Shown here: positions 23,075 to 31,467 of the stretch, piece by piece
How positions within the stretch are numbered: position 1 is the first letter of the stretch
Layout of the letters: each line of letters opens with the position of its first letter
Assembly: GCA_039821605.1 (NCBI GenBank)
Contig: JBCBNV010000006.1
Span: 1 to 64,000, forward strand
Direction: 5' to 3'
DNA from: CALBPI01 sp039821605
GTDB taxonomy: Bacteria > Pseudomonadota > Gammaproteobacteria > Steroidobacterales > Woeseiaceae
Length of the DNA: 64,000 nt
Position numbers and translations under genes: made by a program
Notes under the pieces: model-generated
The model's input: only the letters and a program-made list of their open reading frames with translations
Databases searched by the model: none
What the model was told of the DNA's origin: nothing

Positions 23075-24394
23075 CTAGTCGCGCTCGTAAATCCGCACCC
23101 AATCCACAAGCATGCGCTGCGGAAAAATCGAATCGTCAATGGGACCACCCGCGCGACCCCAGTAGCCGCCCACGGCCACATTGAGGATCAGGTGGAACGG
23201 GTGGTCGTAGGGCCAGGCTTTCCAGCCCTCGCCTTCATTTACATAGGTGAAGTAGCGCGCGTCGTCGACAAAGATGTCGATGCGTTCCGGCGTCCACTCG
23301 AGTGCGTAGGTGTGGAAGGTCTCGGCCACGTCATCGTCGAGGATGCGACCTTTGCGCTGCTCCCACTCGATCCAGTAGTAAGCCTTGTTGTGCACGGTGC
23401 CGTGGACGTGGCCCATCTCATAGCCCACGTGCTCGAGTATGTCGATCTCGCCCGAGTTGGGCCAGGCATCGCAGTCGGCTGCGCCCTGCCAGTCATGACC
23501 GGGACCGCAAATGGTGGCGTACTTGAAAGGGTCCGTCGGCAGCATCCAGATCGCGGCCCAGGTGCCCCGCCCGCGTGGCAGGCGCGCCCGGATCTCGGCG
23601 CGGCCGTAGAGCATGTCGCCCTTGCCCGCCGTGTGCACGCGCGCGGAGGTATAGCGCGCATCGCCGTAGTCCTCGCGGTGCGCCTCGATGGTCAGGAAAC
23701 CGTTCTCGACGCGCACATTGCGGTCGCGGTCTGTGTAGGCCTGATCTTCGTCGTTGACCTTGCGCGGGTCCCAGATGTCGTAGTTCCATTTCGCCGGGTC
23801 GAGCTTGCCGTCGGTGTTGAACTCGTCGGACCAGACGAGCTTCCAGTTGTCGTCCCGCGGCTGCACACGGTGCACGGCAATGCCGTGCAGTACGGGTACA
23901 CCGGCCGCGGCTTCGAATCGCAACTCGAGTTCGCCCGTATCGACGGCCACATCGGGAATCGTAACCGTGAGGTTTGACCGGATCTTGCCGTCGCGTGCGA
24001 TCTTTACGTCGAGATCGCGGATGCGTTTCTCGCCGTTAAAAAACACGCTGAATACGCGCTCGCGGTCATTGATGTCGTCGGGCTCGGCAAACTTGAGCGT
24101 GACGTCGTAGCGACCGTCGTCGATGGGCGTCGAGAACCCGACGTCACCGAAGCGGTAGGTTTGATAGAGCTCGGGATTCTGCGAGCCCTTGATGTTCTCT
24201 GTGACGCCACGCTCGCCCGTCACGCGGCCATCGTCCGCGATGTAGGCCGTGCCATCTTTGGCTGTGTAGGCGTCACCGCCCACGTTGACGGCGTAGACGA
24301 GTGTGTCTGCGCCCGAACTGCTTGCGCCTGCCATGAGTATGATTGCACCCAACCAGCGGCGCCGCAGCGCCCGTGTCCCGTTACCTGTCCACAT
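23075..24394 (-). CDS. GH16 endo-beta-glucanase with malectin-like domain
   Basis: A secreted 439-residue enzyme predicted to cut beta-1,3- or mixed-linkage glucan. ATG 24394 follows a G-rich Shine-Dalgarno (GGGGGGG) and gives a signal peptide (RRRWLGAIILMAGASSSGA). Residues about 30-175 form a malectin-like carbohydrate-binding domain (VYAVNVGGDAYT, YDVTLKFAE). Residues about 180-439 are the GH16 domain, with LVWSDEFN, the catalytic motif GEIDILEH (Glu316 nucleophile, Asp318, Glu321 acid/base) and the late VGGYWG-to-DWVRIY end. A longer frame to 24460 was rejected. It faces the TonB-like gene and lies at the left edge of the glucan locus. Confidence 0.92.
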   Translation of the reverse strand: MWTGNGTRALRRRWLGAIILMAGASSSGADTLVYAVNVGGDAYTAKDGTAYIADDGRVTGERGVTENIKGSQNPELYQTYRFGDVGFSTPIDDGRYDVTLKFAEPDDINDRERVFSVFFNGEKRIRDLDVKIARDGKIRSNLTVTIPDVAVDTGELELRFEAAAGVPVLHGIAVHRVQPRDDNWKLVWSDEFNTDGKLDPAKWNYDIWDPRKVNDEDQAYTDRDRNVRVENGFLTIEAHREDYGDARYTSARVHTAGKGDMLYGRAEIRARLPRGRGTWAAIWMLPTDPFKYATICGPGHDWQGAADCDAWPNSGEIDILEHVGYEMGHVHGTVHNKAYYWIEWEQRKGRILDDDVAETFHTYALEWTPERIDIFVDDARYFTYVNEGEGWKAWPYDHPFHLILNVAVGGYWGRAGGPIDDSIFPQRMLVDWVRIYERD

Positions 24395-24514
24395 GTTTCG
24401 CCCCCCCTTCCGGGACCGCAGAGTAGTCCCGCCGCGCAGTCTACGCACCTTGCGGTGCAACTTCAGCTACGCTGCCACGTCCAAAGCGACATCAACAATC
24501 ACTCGACGTCATCA

Positions 24515-24898
24515 ATGAGCCTGATCGGCAATTTCTTCTTTTTCGTCTTCGGCGGTTTTGCCATCTTCGTGGGCTACGTGATCGGCGGCATCGTGTTGTG
24601 CCTGACGATCGTCGGCATCCCGCTGGGCTTTCAGTGCTTCAAGCTGGCTGCTGGCGTGCTGATGCCGTTTGGTCGCGAGGTTGTCGAGACAGAGCCGCCG
24701 GGCGGCGCGCTGGCGCTTGTGCTGAATATCATCTGGATCATCCTGCCGGGCCTCGAGCTGGCCATCATGCACCTGCTGCTCGCGCTGTTTTTCGCGCTGA
24801 CAATTGTCGGCTTGCCACTGGCGGCGCAGCATATGAAGCTTGTACCGCTGGCACTGCTGCCATTCGGGCATCGGATACGTGAGATTCGAACGCGCTGA
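24515..24898 (+). CDS. YccF-like inner membrane protein
   Basis: A 127-residue membrane protein of the YccF (DUF307) family. It has two similar halves, each with hydrophobic helices followed by a TIVGIPLG/TIVGLPLA motif and PFG near the end (PFGREV and PFGHRI). Start ATG 24515; the upstream in-frame sequence overlaps the divergent GH16 signal peptide region. Its function is unknown, and nothing in the context ties it to glucan use. Confidence 0.88.
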   Translation: MSLIGNFFFFVFGGFAIFVGYVIGGIVLCLTIVGIPLGFQCFKLAAGVLMPFGREVVETEPPGGALALVLNIIWIILPGLELAIMHLLLALFFALTIVGLPLAAQHMKLVPLALLPFGHRIREIRTR

Positions 24899-24990
24899 CG
24901 CTGAATCCGTTGCTCAATGCTCGACGAAGTATAAACACGAATCTTCCTGGCGCGGACTATGGCTGCGCCACTCCCGGCCGGAGAATGACA

Positions 24991-25308
24991 ATGATGAAAA
25001 CAAACCCCTTTATTGTGCGCGGTCTCGCGCTGGTTGCCGTTTGCGTCGTCGCAGGTTGTGCGGCACCGCGAACGGCGACATTGCCAGATGGCACCTTTGC
25101 CTATCGCATCGATTGCGATGGCAATGCGCGCGGCCTCAATCTTTGCCTGGAAAAAGCAGGCAAGAGCTGCGGCGCCCGGGGCTACACCATCGTGACGGCT
25201 GAAGGCCGCAAGATCAGTACGAGTGACGCTGTAGACGACGGCGCACAAGCATTGTTCAAGGACTTCGAAGGGGATCGCAACAGCATCCTCATTCAGTGCG
25301 GCACCTGA
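24991..25308 (+). CDS. Small lipoprotein
   Basis: A 105-residue protein with a lipoprotein signal (LALVAVCVVAGC, lipobox VAGC with the acylated Cys near residue 18). The mature part has several cysteines (DCDGN, LCLEKAGKSCG) and ends QCGT, suggesting disulfides. I choose ATG 24991 because GGAG at 24980-24983 is at optimal spacing; ATGs at 24985 and 24994 are possible. No family is recognised. It is followed in the same reading frame, after one TGA, by the DUF72 gene. Confidence 0.75.
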   Translation: MMKTNPFIVRGLALVAVCVVAGCAAPRTATLPDGTFAYRIDCDGNARGLNLCLEKAGKSCGARGYTIVTAEGRKISTSDAVDDGAQALFKDFEGDRNSILIQCGT

Positions 25309-25332
25309 CGAACGGCTCACGCCATCGCAGCG

Positions 25333-26154
25333 CTGCACCTCGGTCTTCCGGCCTGGGCATTCCCGGGCTGGAAGGACCGATACTTCTCTGACACCCCCAG
25401 CCGGCTGACCAGCTACGCGCAGGTGTTCGACACGGTGGAAGGCAACACGACCTTCTACCGCACGCCGGACGCGGATACCGTCGCGCGCTGGCGCGATGCG
25501 GTTCGCGGCACTGACTTTCGCTTCTGCCTGAAGCTGCCGCGCGAAGTTACGCACGAGCACCGCCCGGACCTGGGCGCCCTGTCGGGCTTCGTCGAAACGG
25601 TCTCGCCGTTGGCGCCGCACCTGGGTCCGTTGCTTGTGCAGTTCCCGGTGGACGTCGGTCCGCGCGAGCTCGACCGCATCGACGCGGTACTGACGCGCAT
25701 CGACGGCCGGCTCGACGCCGCCGTGGAAGTGCGCCATCCGTCGCTCTTTACGGAGCCCGAGCGGCTGTTGCCCCTGTTGCAACGCCACGGCGCCAGCCGG
25801 GTGTCTCTCGATGCGCGCCCGCTGCACCAGGGCGACACCACGCACTCCGAGGTGCAGGCCGCGCTGCACAAGAAACCCGACCTGCCGCTGCTCGAGGACA
25901 CCGTCGGTGACCGGGCCTTCGTGCGACTCGTGCTGCACCCCGACCACGCAAGCAATTCGGCCTGGGTCGAAGAATGGGTGGCACGGACGGCAGCATGGCT
26001 CGAGGCCGGGATCGAGACCTGGATGATGATCCACTGCCCCAACCACCTGCACTGCCCGGAGATGGCCCGAGACTTCCATGAGCGCCTGTCCGAGCGCATT
26101 GAATTGCCTGTTCTGCCCGGCTGGCCCACGCCACAGCAGATGTCGCTCGTTTAG
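25333..26154 (+). CDS. DUF72 (YecE-like) protein, non-standard start
   Basis: A TIM-barrel protein of the DUF72/YecE family, with LGLPAWAFPGW near the N-terminus, EGNTTFYRTP, FRFCLKLPREVTH, LGPLLVQFP and EVRHPS in order. The function of the family is not established. The conserved N-terminus lies upstream of the first standard start codon (GTG 25423). Between the preceding lipoprotein's TGA (25306-25308) and that GTG there is no ATG, GTG or TTG in frame. I therefore place the start at CTG 25333; ATC 25324 or stop-codon readthrough from the lipoprotein, which is in the same frame, are alternatives. The C-terminus (MMIHCPNHLHCP, PGWPTPQQ) is complete. Confidence 0.8.
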   Translation: MHLGLPAWAFPGWKDRYFSDTPSRLTSYAQVFDTVEGNTTFYRTPDADTVARWRDAVRGTDFRFCLKLPREVTHEHRPDLGALSGFVETVSPLAPHLGPLLVQFPVDVGPRELDRIDAVLTRIDGRLDAAVEVRHPSLFTEPERLLPLLQRHGASRVSLDARPLHQGDTTHSEVQAALHKKPDLPLLEDTVGDRAFVRLVLHPDHASNSAWVEEWVARTAAWLEAGIETWMMIHCPNHLHCPEMARDFHERLSERIELPVLPGWPTPQQMSLV

Positions 26155-26192
26155 CCGAACTGAGACCCCGGGAAATTCGTCATTTACTCGGG

Positions 26193-26206
26193 TGACAGCG
26201 CTGTCA
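26193..26206. promoter_or_regulatory. LacI-type operator 1 (TGACAGCGCTGTCA)
   Basis: A perfect 14-bp palindrome of the LacI/GalR class with a central CG, 52 bp before the CBM9-like gene. A TATACT -10-like hexamer follows at 26226-26231, so a repressor here would sit on or near the -35 region. The same site recurs at 41084 and 45764. Confidence 0.8.
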
Positions 26207-26257
26207 ATCTGCGCTCGAATAGGGCTATACTGATTTCGGGGAACAAGGATCACGACT

Positions 26258-27082
26258 GTGATGCGCCAGGAGAACAGGGGGGCTCCGGTGCCGTTGGGGA
26301 TAACGGCGTCGGAAGATCGCGCCCCCGCTACATTTGTGCGATTGAGTGCAATAGTGGCTACCGCCAGCCTTATGCTGGGCGGCACGGCCATAGCGCAGCA
26401 CTACGAAGACCGGAGCCACTACGCGGCGCCGCACGCGCACGCGGGTGTTGTCGTGGACGGCATGGGCGACGATGCCGTGTGGGCGGATGCCGAATGGCGC
26501 GACATCGACCAGCGCTGGCTGGGCCCGGAGTACACGGAAGACGACTTCAGCGGGCGGTTCAAGATCGCCTGGGACGAGACTCAGATCTACCTGCTCGTCG
26601 AGATCACGGATGACATCCTCATCGATACGCACCGTGATCCGCTCGTGCAGTACTGGGACGATGACTGCCTGGAGATATTCGTCGACGAGGATCACTCGGG
26701 CGGCGAGCACCAATACAACCACAACGCGTTCGCCTATCACATGTCGCTCGACAACCAGGCCATCGATATCGGCACCGACGAGCAGGCGCGCGCATACAAC
26801 GATCACGCAACGAGCCACTGGCGGCAGACGGCTGACGGACTGGTCTGGGAGGTCGCCATCCGGCTGTTCAGCGACGACTACGTCGACGACAAGCCCGGGC
26901 AGGCGTCCGAACCGCTCACAGCCGGCAAGATTATTGGCCTTATGGTCGCCTACTGCGACAACGACGGCAGCGAATTGCGTGAGAACTTCGTCGGCTCGGA
27001 GACCGTACCGTTCGGCCCGACCGACCGCGGCTGGATCGACGCCAACCTGTTTGGTGCGGTCGAGCTCGTTGGGGACCCATAG
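26258..27082 (+). CDS. Secreted CBM9-like carbohydrate-binding protein
   Basis: A 274-residue exported protein whose mature part is a single DOMON/CBM9-type sugar-binding beta-sandwich (PF06452-like). Landmarks are VDGMGDDAVWADAEW, FKIAWDETQIYLLVEITDD, DDCLEIFVDED and the closing EVAIRLF region. It has an unusually long n-region of about 28 residues before the hydrophobic signal core (IVATASLMLGGTAIA). GTG 26258 with AAGGAT upstream is used; ATG 26261 is equivalent. It is the first gene of a three-gene operon with the phosphorylase (2-bp gap) and the cytosolic GH17. It probably binds glucan or oligosaccharide in the periplasm or at the surface; the ligand is inferred from neighbours. Confidence 0.83.
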   Translation: MMRQENRGAPVPLGITASEDRAPATFVRLSAIVATASLMLGGTAIAQHYEDRSHYAAPHAHAGVVVDGMGDDAVWADAEWRDIDQRWLGPEYTEDDFSGRFKIAWDETQIYLLVEITDDILIDTHRDPLVQYWDDDCLEIFVDEDHSGGEHQYNHNAFAYHMSLDNQAIDIGTDEQARAYNDHATSHWRQTADGLVWEVAIRLFSDDYVDDKPGQASEPLTAGKIIGLMVAYCDNDGSELRENFVGSETVPFGPTDRGWIDANLFGAVELVGDP

Positions 27083-27084
27083 CA

Positions 27085-30000
27085 ATGGCAACAGAACACC
27101 CTTTCGCGGTCGCTGCGACTGACCGCAGCGTGACGGGCGACTTCGTCGACTTGCTCGGCGAGCGCCACTACGTGATCCGCAACGTGGACCGCATGGCGCC
27201 GTTCTTCATGAGCGTCGTGTCACACAGCAACCACTGGCTGTTCGCCTCGTCGAACGGCGGGCTCACGGCCGGGCGCGTATCCGCGGACACGGCGCTGTTC
27301 CCGTACGTCACCGTGGACAAGGTCCATGACAGCGCGACGCACACAGGCTGTCGGACGCTCATGCGCGTCACGCGCTCGGGCAGCACGACGGAGTGGCAGC
27401 CGTTCGACCCGAACCGCCATCCGGACGCGCCGATCCAGCGTTCGCTTTACAAGCACGTGCTGGGCAACAGCGTGTGTTTCGAGGAGTCGCACCAGGAACT
27501 GGGGCTCGTGTTCCGCTACCGGTGGCAGTTCAGCGACCGCTTCGGCTTCATCCGCGAGTGCTGGTTGGAGAACACGGGCGAGCGCAACGTGGACGTGGCG
27601 CTGCTCGACGGGCTGCGCAACATCCTGCCCGCGGGCACGCCGCGCTTCGCACAAACCAACACGAGCAACCTGGTCGACGCCTACAAGTGGACCGAGGTGG
27701 ATGCCAGGACGGGCCTGGCCTGTTTCACGCTGTACTCGGCGATCACGGACCGCGCCGAGCCTGCCGAGTCGCTGTGCGCGAACACCGTGTTCTCGATCGG
27801 GCTCGACGACGCGACGCTGCTGCTGGGCGACGCGCAGCTCGACGCCTTCCGTTCGGGCCATGCGCTGGCCCCCGAGCGCCACACGCGGGGCGTGCGCGGC
27901 GACTACCTGGCGGCGACCGCGCTAACGCTGGCGCCCGGTGATACGCGGCGCTGGTACTTTGTCTGCGATGTGGAGCAAGACCAGGCCGACGTCGTGGCCC
28001 TGCGTCGCCGTCTCGACGACCCCGCGGCGATTGAGCGCGCCTTAGCCGAAGACGTCGTAGCCGGCAGCGACTCGCTCGCGCGACTCATGGCCAGTGCCGA
28101 CTCACTGCAGGCCGCAGCCGAAGAGCCCGTGGCCATCCACCACTACGCCAATGTGCTGTTCAACGTGTTGCGTGGCGGCATTTTCGATCACCACTACGAC
28201 GTCTCGACACGCGACTTTCGCCGCTCACTCAAAGGATTCGACCGCGCACTCGTTGCGAAGCACACAGACTGGCTCAAGAGCCTCCCCGATACGCTCAGCA
28301 TCTCTGCGCTGACCGATGCCGTGATCGAGCACGGCGACGAACAGCTCGAGCGTCTCACGCGCGAGTACCTGCCGATCCGTTTCGGGCGTCGCCATGGCGA
28401 CCCAAGCCGCCCCTGGAACCAGTTCGCCATCGAGCTCGAGGACGACCACGGTGCGCGTCTGCTTGCCTACCAGGGCAACTGGCGAGACATCTTCCAGAAC
28501 TGGGAAGCGCTGGCGCTCTCCTACCCCGACTTCGTCGAGAACATGATCGCGAAGTTCGTGAACGCGTCCACGGTAGACGGCTACAACCCCTACCGGATTA
28601 CCAACGAGGGCATTGACTGGGAAGTCGAGGAGCCCGATGACCCCTGGAGCTACATCGGCTACTGGGGCGATCACCAGATCATCTACCTGCAGAAGCTGCT
28701 CGAGCTCTCGCAGCAATTCCATCCCGAGCGACTGGCCGAGCTCCTGCACCGGCCCGTGTTCTGCTACGCCAACGTGCCCTACCGGATCCGACCGTTCGCC
28801 GCGCTGCTCGACGACCCCAAGAACACCGTCGACTTCGACGAAGCGCTGGCCGAGCTGATCGAAAAACGCGTCGCGTCACGCGGTGCCGACGGCAAGTTGG
28901 TGCTCGACGACGACGATGCCGTGTACCGGGTGACGCTTATCGAAAAGCTGCTCGTCCCGCTGTTGGCCAAGCTCGGCAATCTCGTGCCTGACGGCGGCAT
29001 CTGGATGAACACGCAGCGCCCCGAATGGAACGATGCCAACAATGCGCTCGTGGGCAACGGCGCCTCGATGGTCACGCTGTACTACCTGCGCCGCTACGTG
29101 ACCTTCCTGCGCGGGCTTTTTGCGGACACCGCGAGCATCACACTTTCGCGCGAGATTGATGGCTGGCTCGAGCAGACTGCCGATGCGCTTGCCGGCGCAC
29201 GCGCGCTCATGACGGGCAGGCCCGTCTCGCCCGAAGACCGCTTCCTGATCCTGCGCCGGCTTGGTGAAGCCTCGAGCCATTGCCGCGAGACGTTGTACGC
29301 CCGGGGGCAGTTCTCGGGCCAGGTGACGCGCGAGATCGACACCGTCAATCAGCTGCTCGACGATGCGCTGACGGCCATCGACCACAGTATCTCGACGAAC
29401 CGTCGTGACGACGGCATGTACCACGCCTACAACATCCTCGACGTTCGCGACGGACGGGTGGATGTCTCCCACCTCTACCCGATGCTCGAAGGCCAGGTGG
29501 CCGCGCTCAGCGCCGAGGCGTTGGCCCCCGAAGACTCGGTGGCCGTGCTCGATGCGCTGTTTGCGAGCAGCGTGTACCGCGCTGACCAGGATTCGTTCCT
29601 GCTCTACCCGGATCGCGCACTACCCGATTTCCTCGAACGCAACCGCGTAACGCCCGATCAGTTGGCCGGCGTTGCGCTCGTCGATCATATGATTGACAAC
29701 GGTGACCAGCGCCTCATGGACCGGGACCTTGACGGCAACTATCGGTTCCACGCGGACCTCATCAACGCAAGCGCCCTCAACGCACGGCTCGACGAGCTCG
29801 CGCCCGAGTATGGTGAGCTCGTTGCCGCGGCGCGTGCGCCTGTTCATGAGGTATACGAGGCGATTTTCGAGCACCGGGAATTCACGGGGCGCTCGGGCAC
29901 GATGTTTGGCTTCGAGGGGCTGGGCAGCATCTACTGGCACATGGTGGCGAAGCTGCTGCTGGCCGTTCAGGAGCGCTTCTTCGCGGCCGTTGACAACAAC

Positions 30001-30546
30001 GCCGAACCGGTCGCTCAGGCAAAGCTCGCGACTCACTACTACCGTGTGCGCGAAGGCATCGGCTTCAACAAGACGCCCGATCAGTATGGTGCGTTCCCGA
30101 CCGACCCCTATTCGCACACACCGGGTCATGCCGGCGCCAGGCAGCCGGGCATGACGGGACAGGTCAAAGAAGAAATCCTGACGCGTTTCGGTGAGCTCGG
30201 TCTGCGCATTCGGGACGGCCGCGCGCGGTTCCAGCCGGTCCTTCTGCGGCCGCGCGAGTTCCTCGAACACGGCGGTGACATGCGCTACCTCGATGTTCAT
30301 GACACCTGGCAGGTCGTTTCGCGACCCGCGCGCAGCCTCGCCTTCACGTGGTGTCAGGTGCCTATCCTTTATGTCGTCGACGACTCGGCACCTGGCAGTA
30401 TCACGCTGAGCCTGGGTGACGGCAGTTCACGCGCCGTAGAGGGTCTCGAGCTGTCGCGCGACGATACTCAGGCTATCGCGGCCCGCGACGGGCGGATCCG
30501 CCAGGTCACGGTGCGTATTCCAAGCGGGGCATTACACCGCGCCTGA
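27085..30546 (+). CDS. GH94-clan glycan phosphorylase, probable beta-1,3-glucan phosphorylase
   Basis: A 1,153-residue cytosolic protein (no signal peptide) resembling disaccharide/oligosaccharide phosphorylases of clan GH-Q. Its size fits GH149 or GH161 (beta-1,3-glucan phosphorylases), not the ~800-residue GH94. An N-terminal beta-sandwich (about 1-320) precedes an alpha/alpha-barrel. The barrel carries NWRDIFQNWEALALSYP near residue 470, DGYNPYRIT, and PEWNDANNALVGNG, where Asp650 is the likely general acid by analogy with the WND motif of cellobiose phosphorylase. It would release glucose-1-phosphate from beta-1,3-oligoglucans. Family assignment between GH149 and GH161 is not possible by eye. 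It lies in an operon between the CBM9-like and GH17 genes. Confidence 0.82.
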   Translation: MATEHPFAVAATDRSVTGDFVDLLGERHYVIRNVDRMAPFFMSVVSHSNHWLFASSNGGLTAGRVSADTALFPYVTVDKVHDSATHTGCRTLMRVTRSGSTTEWQPFDPNRHPDAPIQRSLYKHVLGNSVCFEESHQELGLVFRYRWQFSDRFGFIRECWLENTGERNVDVALLDGLRNILPAGTPRFAQTNTSNLVDAYKWTEVDARTGLACFTLYSAITDRAEPAESLCANTVFSIGLDDATLLLGDAQLDAFRSGHALAPERHTRGVRGDYLAATALTLAPGDTRRWYFVCDVEQDQADVVALRRRLDDPAAIERALAEDVVAGSDSLARLMASADSLQAAAEEPVAIHHYANVLFNVLRGGIFDHHYDVSTRDFRRSLKGFDRALVAKHTDWLKSLPDTLSISALTDAVIEHGDEQLERLTREYLPIRFGRRHGDPSRPWNQFAIELEDDHGARLLAYQGNWRDIFQNWEALALSYPDFVENMIAKFVNASTVDGYNPYRITNEGIDWEVEEPDDPWSYIGYWGDHQIIYLQKLLELSQQFHPERLAELLHRPVFCYANVPYRIRPFAALLDDPKNTVDFDEALAELIEKRVASRGADGKLVLDDDDAVYRVTLIEKLLVPLLAKLGNLVPDGGIWMNTQRPEWNDANNALVGNGASMVTLYYLRRYVTFLRGLFADTASITLSREIDGWLEQTADALAGARALMTGRPVSPEDRFLILRRLGEASSHCRETLYARGQFSGQVTREIDTVNQLLDDALTAIDHSISTNRRDDGMYHAYNILDVRDGRVDVSHLYPMLEGQVAALSAEALAPEDSVAVLDALFASSVYRADQDSFLLYPDRALPDFLERNRVTPDQLAGVALVDHMIDNGDQRLMDRDLDGNYRFHADLINASALNARLDELAPEYGELVAAARAPVHEVYEAIFEHREFTGRSGTMFGFEGLGSIYWHMVAKLLLAVQERFFAAVDNNAEPVAQAKLATHYYRVREGIGFNKTPDQYGAFPTDPYSHTPGHAGARQPGMTGQVKEEILTRFGELGLRIRDGRARFQPVLLRPREFLEHGGDMRYLDVHDTWQVVSRPARSLAFTWCQVPILYVVDDSAPGSITLSLGDGSSRAVEGLELSRDDTQAIAARDGRIRQVTVRIPSGALHRA

Positions 30547-30572
30547 ATTCCTAGCGTTTTCGGAAACACAAC

Positions 30573-31463
30573 ATGTCGAATCTCTATCAACGCAAGCTGG
30601 CGCTGGCCGGCCTTGATCCCTCGAAGTACAGCACCGATGAGCTGCGCGCGCTCGTGCGCGCACTGCTTGAGCAGAAAATTCACGGCTTGTCGTTCAGCCC
30701 TTATGTCGCTGGGCAGGGTCCCGGCACAGAGCTCGGTGAGGCGCAGATTCGCGAGCGCCTGGCGATTATCGAAGACCACGTTCACTGGATTCGCACGTTC
30801 TCGTGCACCGACGGCCATGAAAAGATCCCGGCCATCGCTGCCGAGAAAGGCATCAAGTCCATGGTGGGTGTCTGGCTCGATGACGATCGAGACAAGAACG
30901 ACGAAGAACTCACCAATGCGATCGCCATTGCCAATGCAGGGCACGCGGCCATCGTCGGCGTCGGCAACGAAGTCCTGCTGCGCGGTGAGCTGACGGCCGA
31001 CGAACTCGTGGCCTACATCGAACGGGTCAAGGCCGCGGTGCCTGACGAGGTTCAAGTGGGTTACGTCGATGCGTACTTCGAATTTGAAGACCACCCGTCG
31101 ATCGCTGCGGCATGCGACGTCGTCCTCGCCAATTGCTACCCGTTCTGGGAAGGCTGCCCGGCCGATCACGCGCTGCTGTACATGAAAGAGATGTACCGCC
31201 GGGCGCAGCGCGCGGCAAACGGCAAGCCGGTTATCGTCAGTGAGACGGGCTGGCCCAATGTCGGAACACCCACGGACGGCGCCGAGCCGTCATTCGAGAA
31301 TGCGATCCGCTACCTGCTCAACACCTACCGCTGGGCCGAGGAGGATGGTGTCGACATCATCTATTTCTCAGCCTTCGATGAGGCCTGGAAAGTCGGTGCC
31401 GAAGGCGATGTGGGTGCCTACTGGGGGCTCTGGGACGCGGACGGTAATCCCAAGTACAGCTGA
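30573..31463 (+). CDS. Cytosolic GH17 beta-1,3-glucanase/transglycosylase
   Basis: A 296-residue GH17 TIM barrel without a signal peptide. The acid/base Glu133 is in VGVGNEVLLRG and the nucleophile Glu224 in VSETGWPN; both are intact. The family acts on beta-1,3-glucans by retaining hydrolysis or transglycosylation. Its cytosolic location and operon with the phosphorylase suggest processing of imported laminari-oligosaccharides. The ATG at 30573 is 26 bp after the phosphorylase stop. It ends convergently five bases from the next enzyme gene. Confidence 0.92.
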   Translation: MSNLYQRKLALAGLDPSKYSTDELRALVRALLEQKIHGLSFSPYVAGQGPGTELGEAQIRERLAIIEDHVHWIRTFSCTDGHEKIPAIAAEKGIKSMVGVWLDDDRDKNDEELTNAIAIANAGHAAIVGVGNEVLLRGELTADELVAYIERVKAAVPDEVQVGYVDAYFEFEDHPSIAAACDVVLANCYPFWEGCPADHALLYMKEMYRRAQRAANGKPVIVSETGWPNVGTPTDGAEPSFENAIRYLLNTYRWAEEDGVDIIYFSAFDEAWKVGAEGDVGAYWGLWDADGNPKYS

Positions 31464-31467
31464 CACG

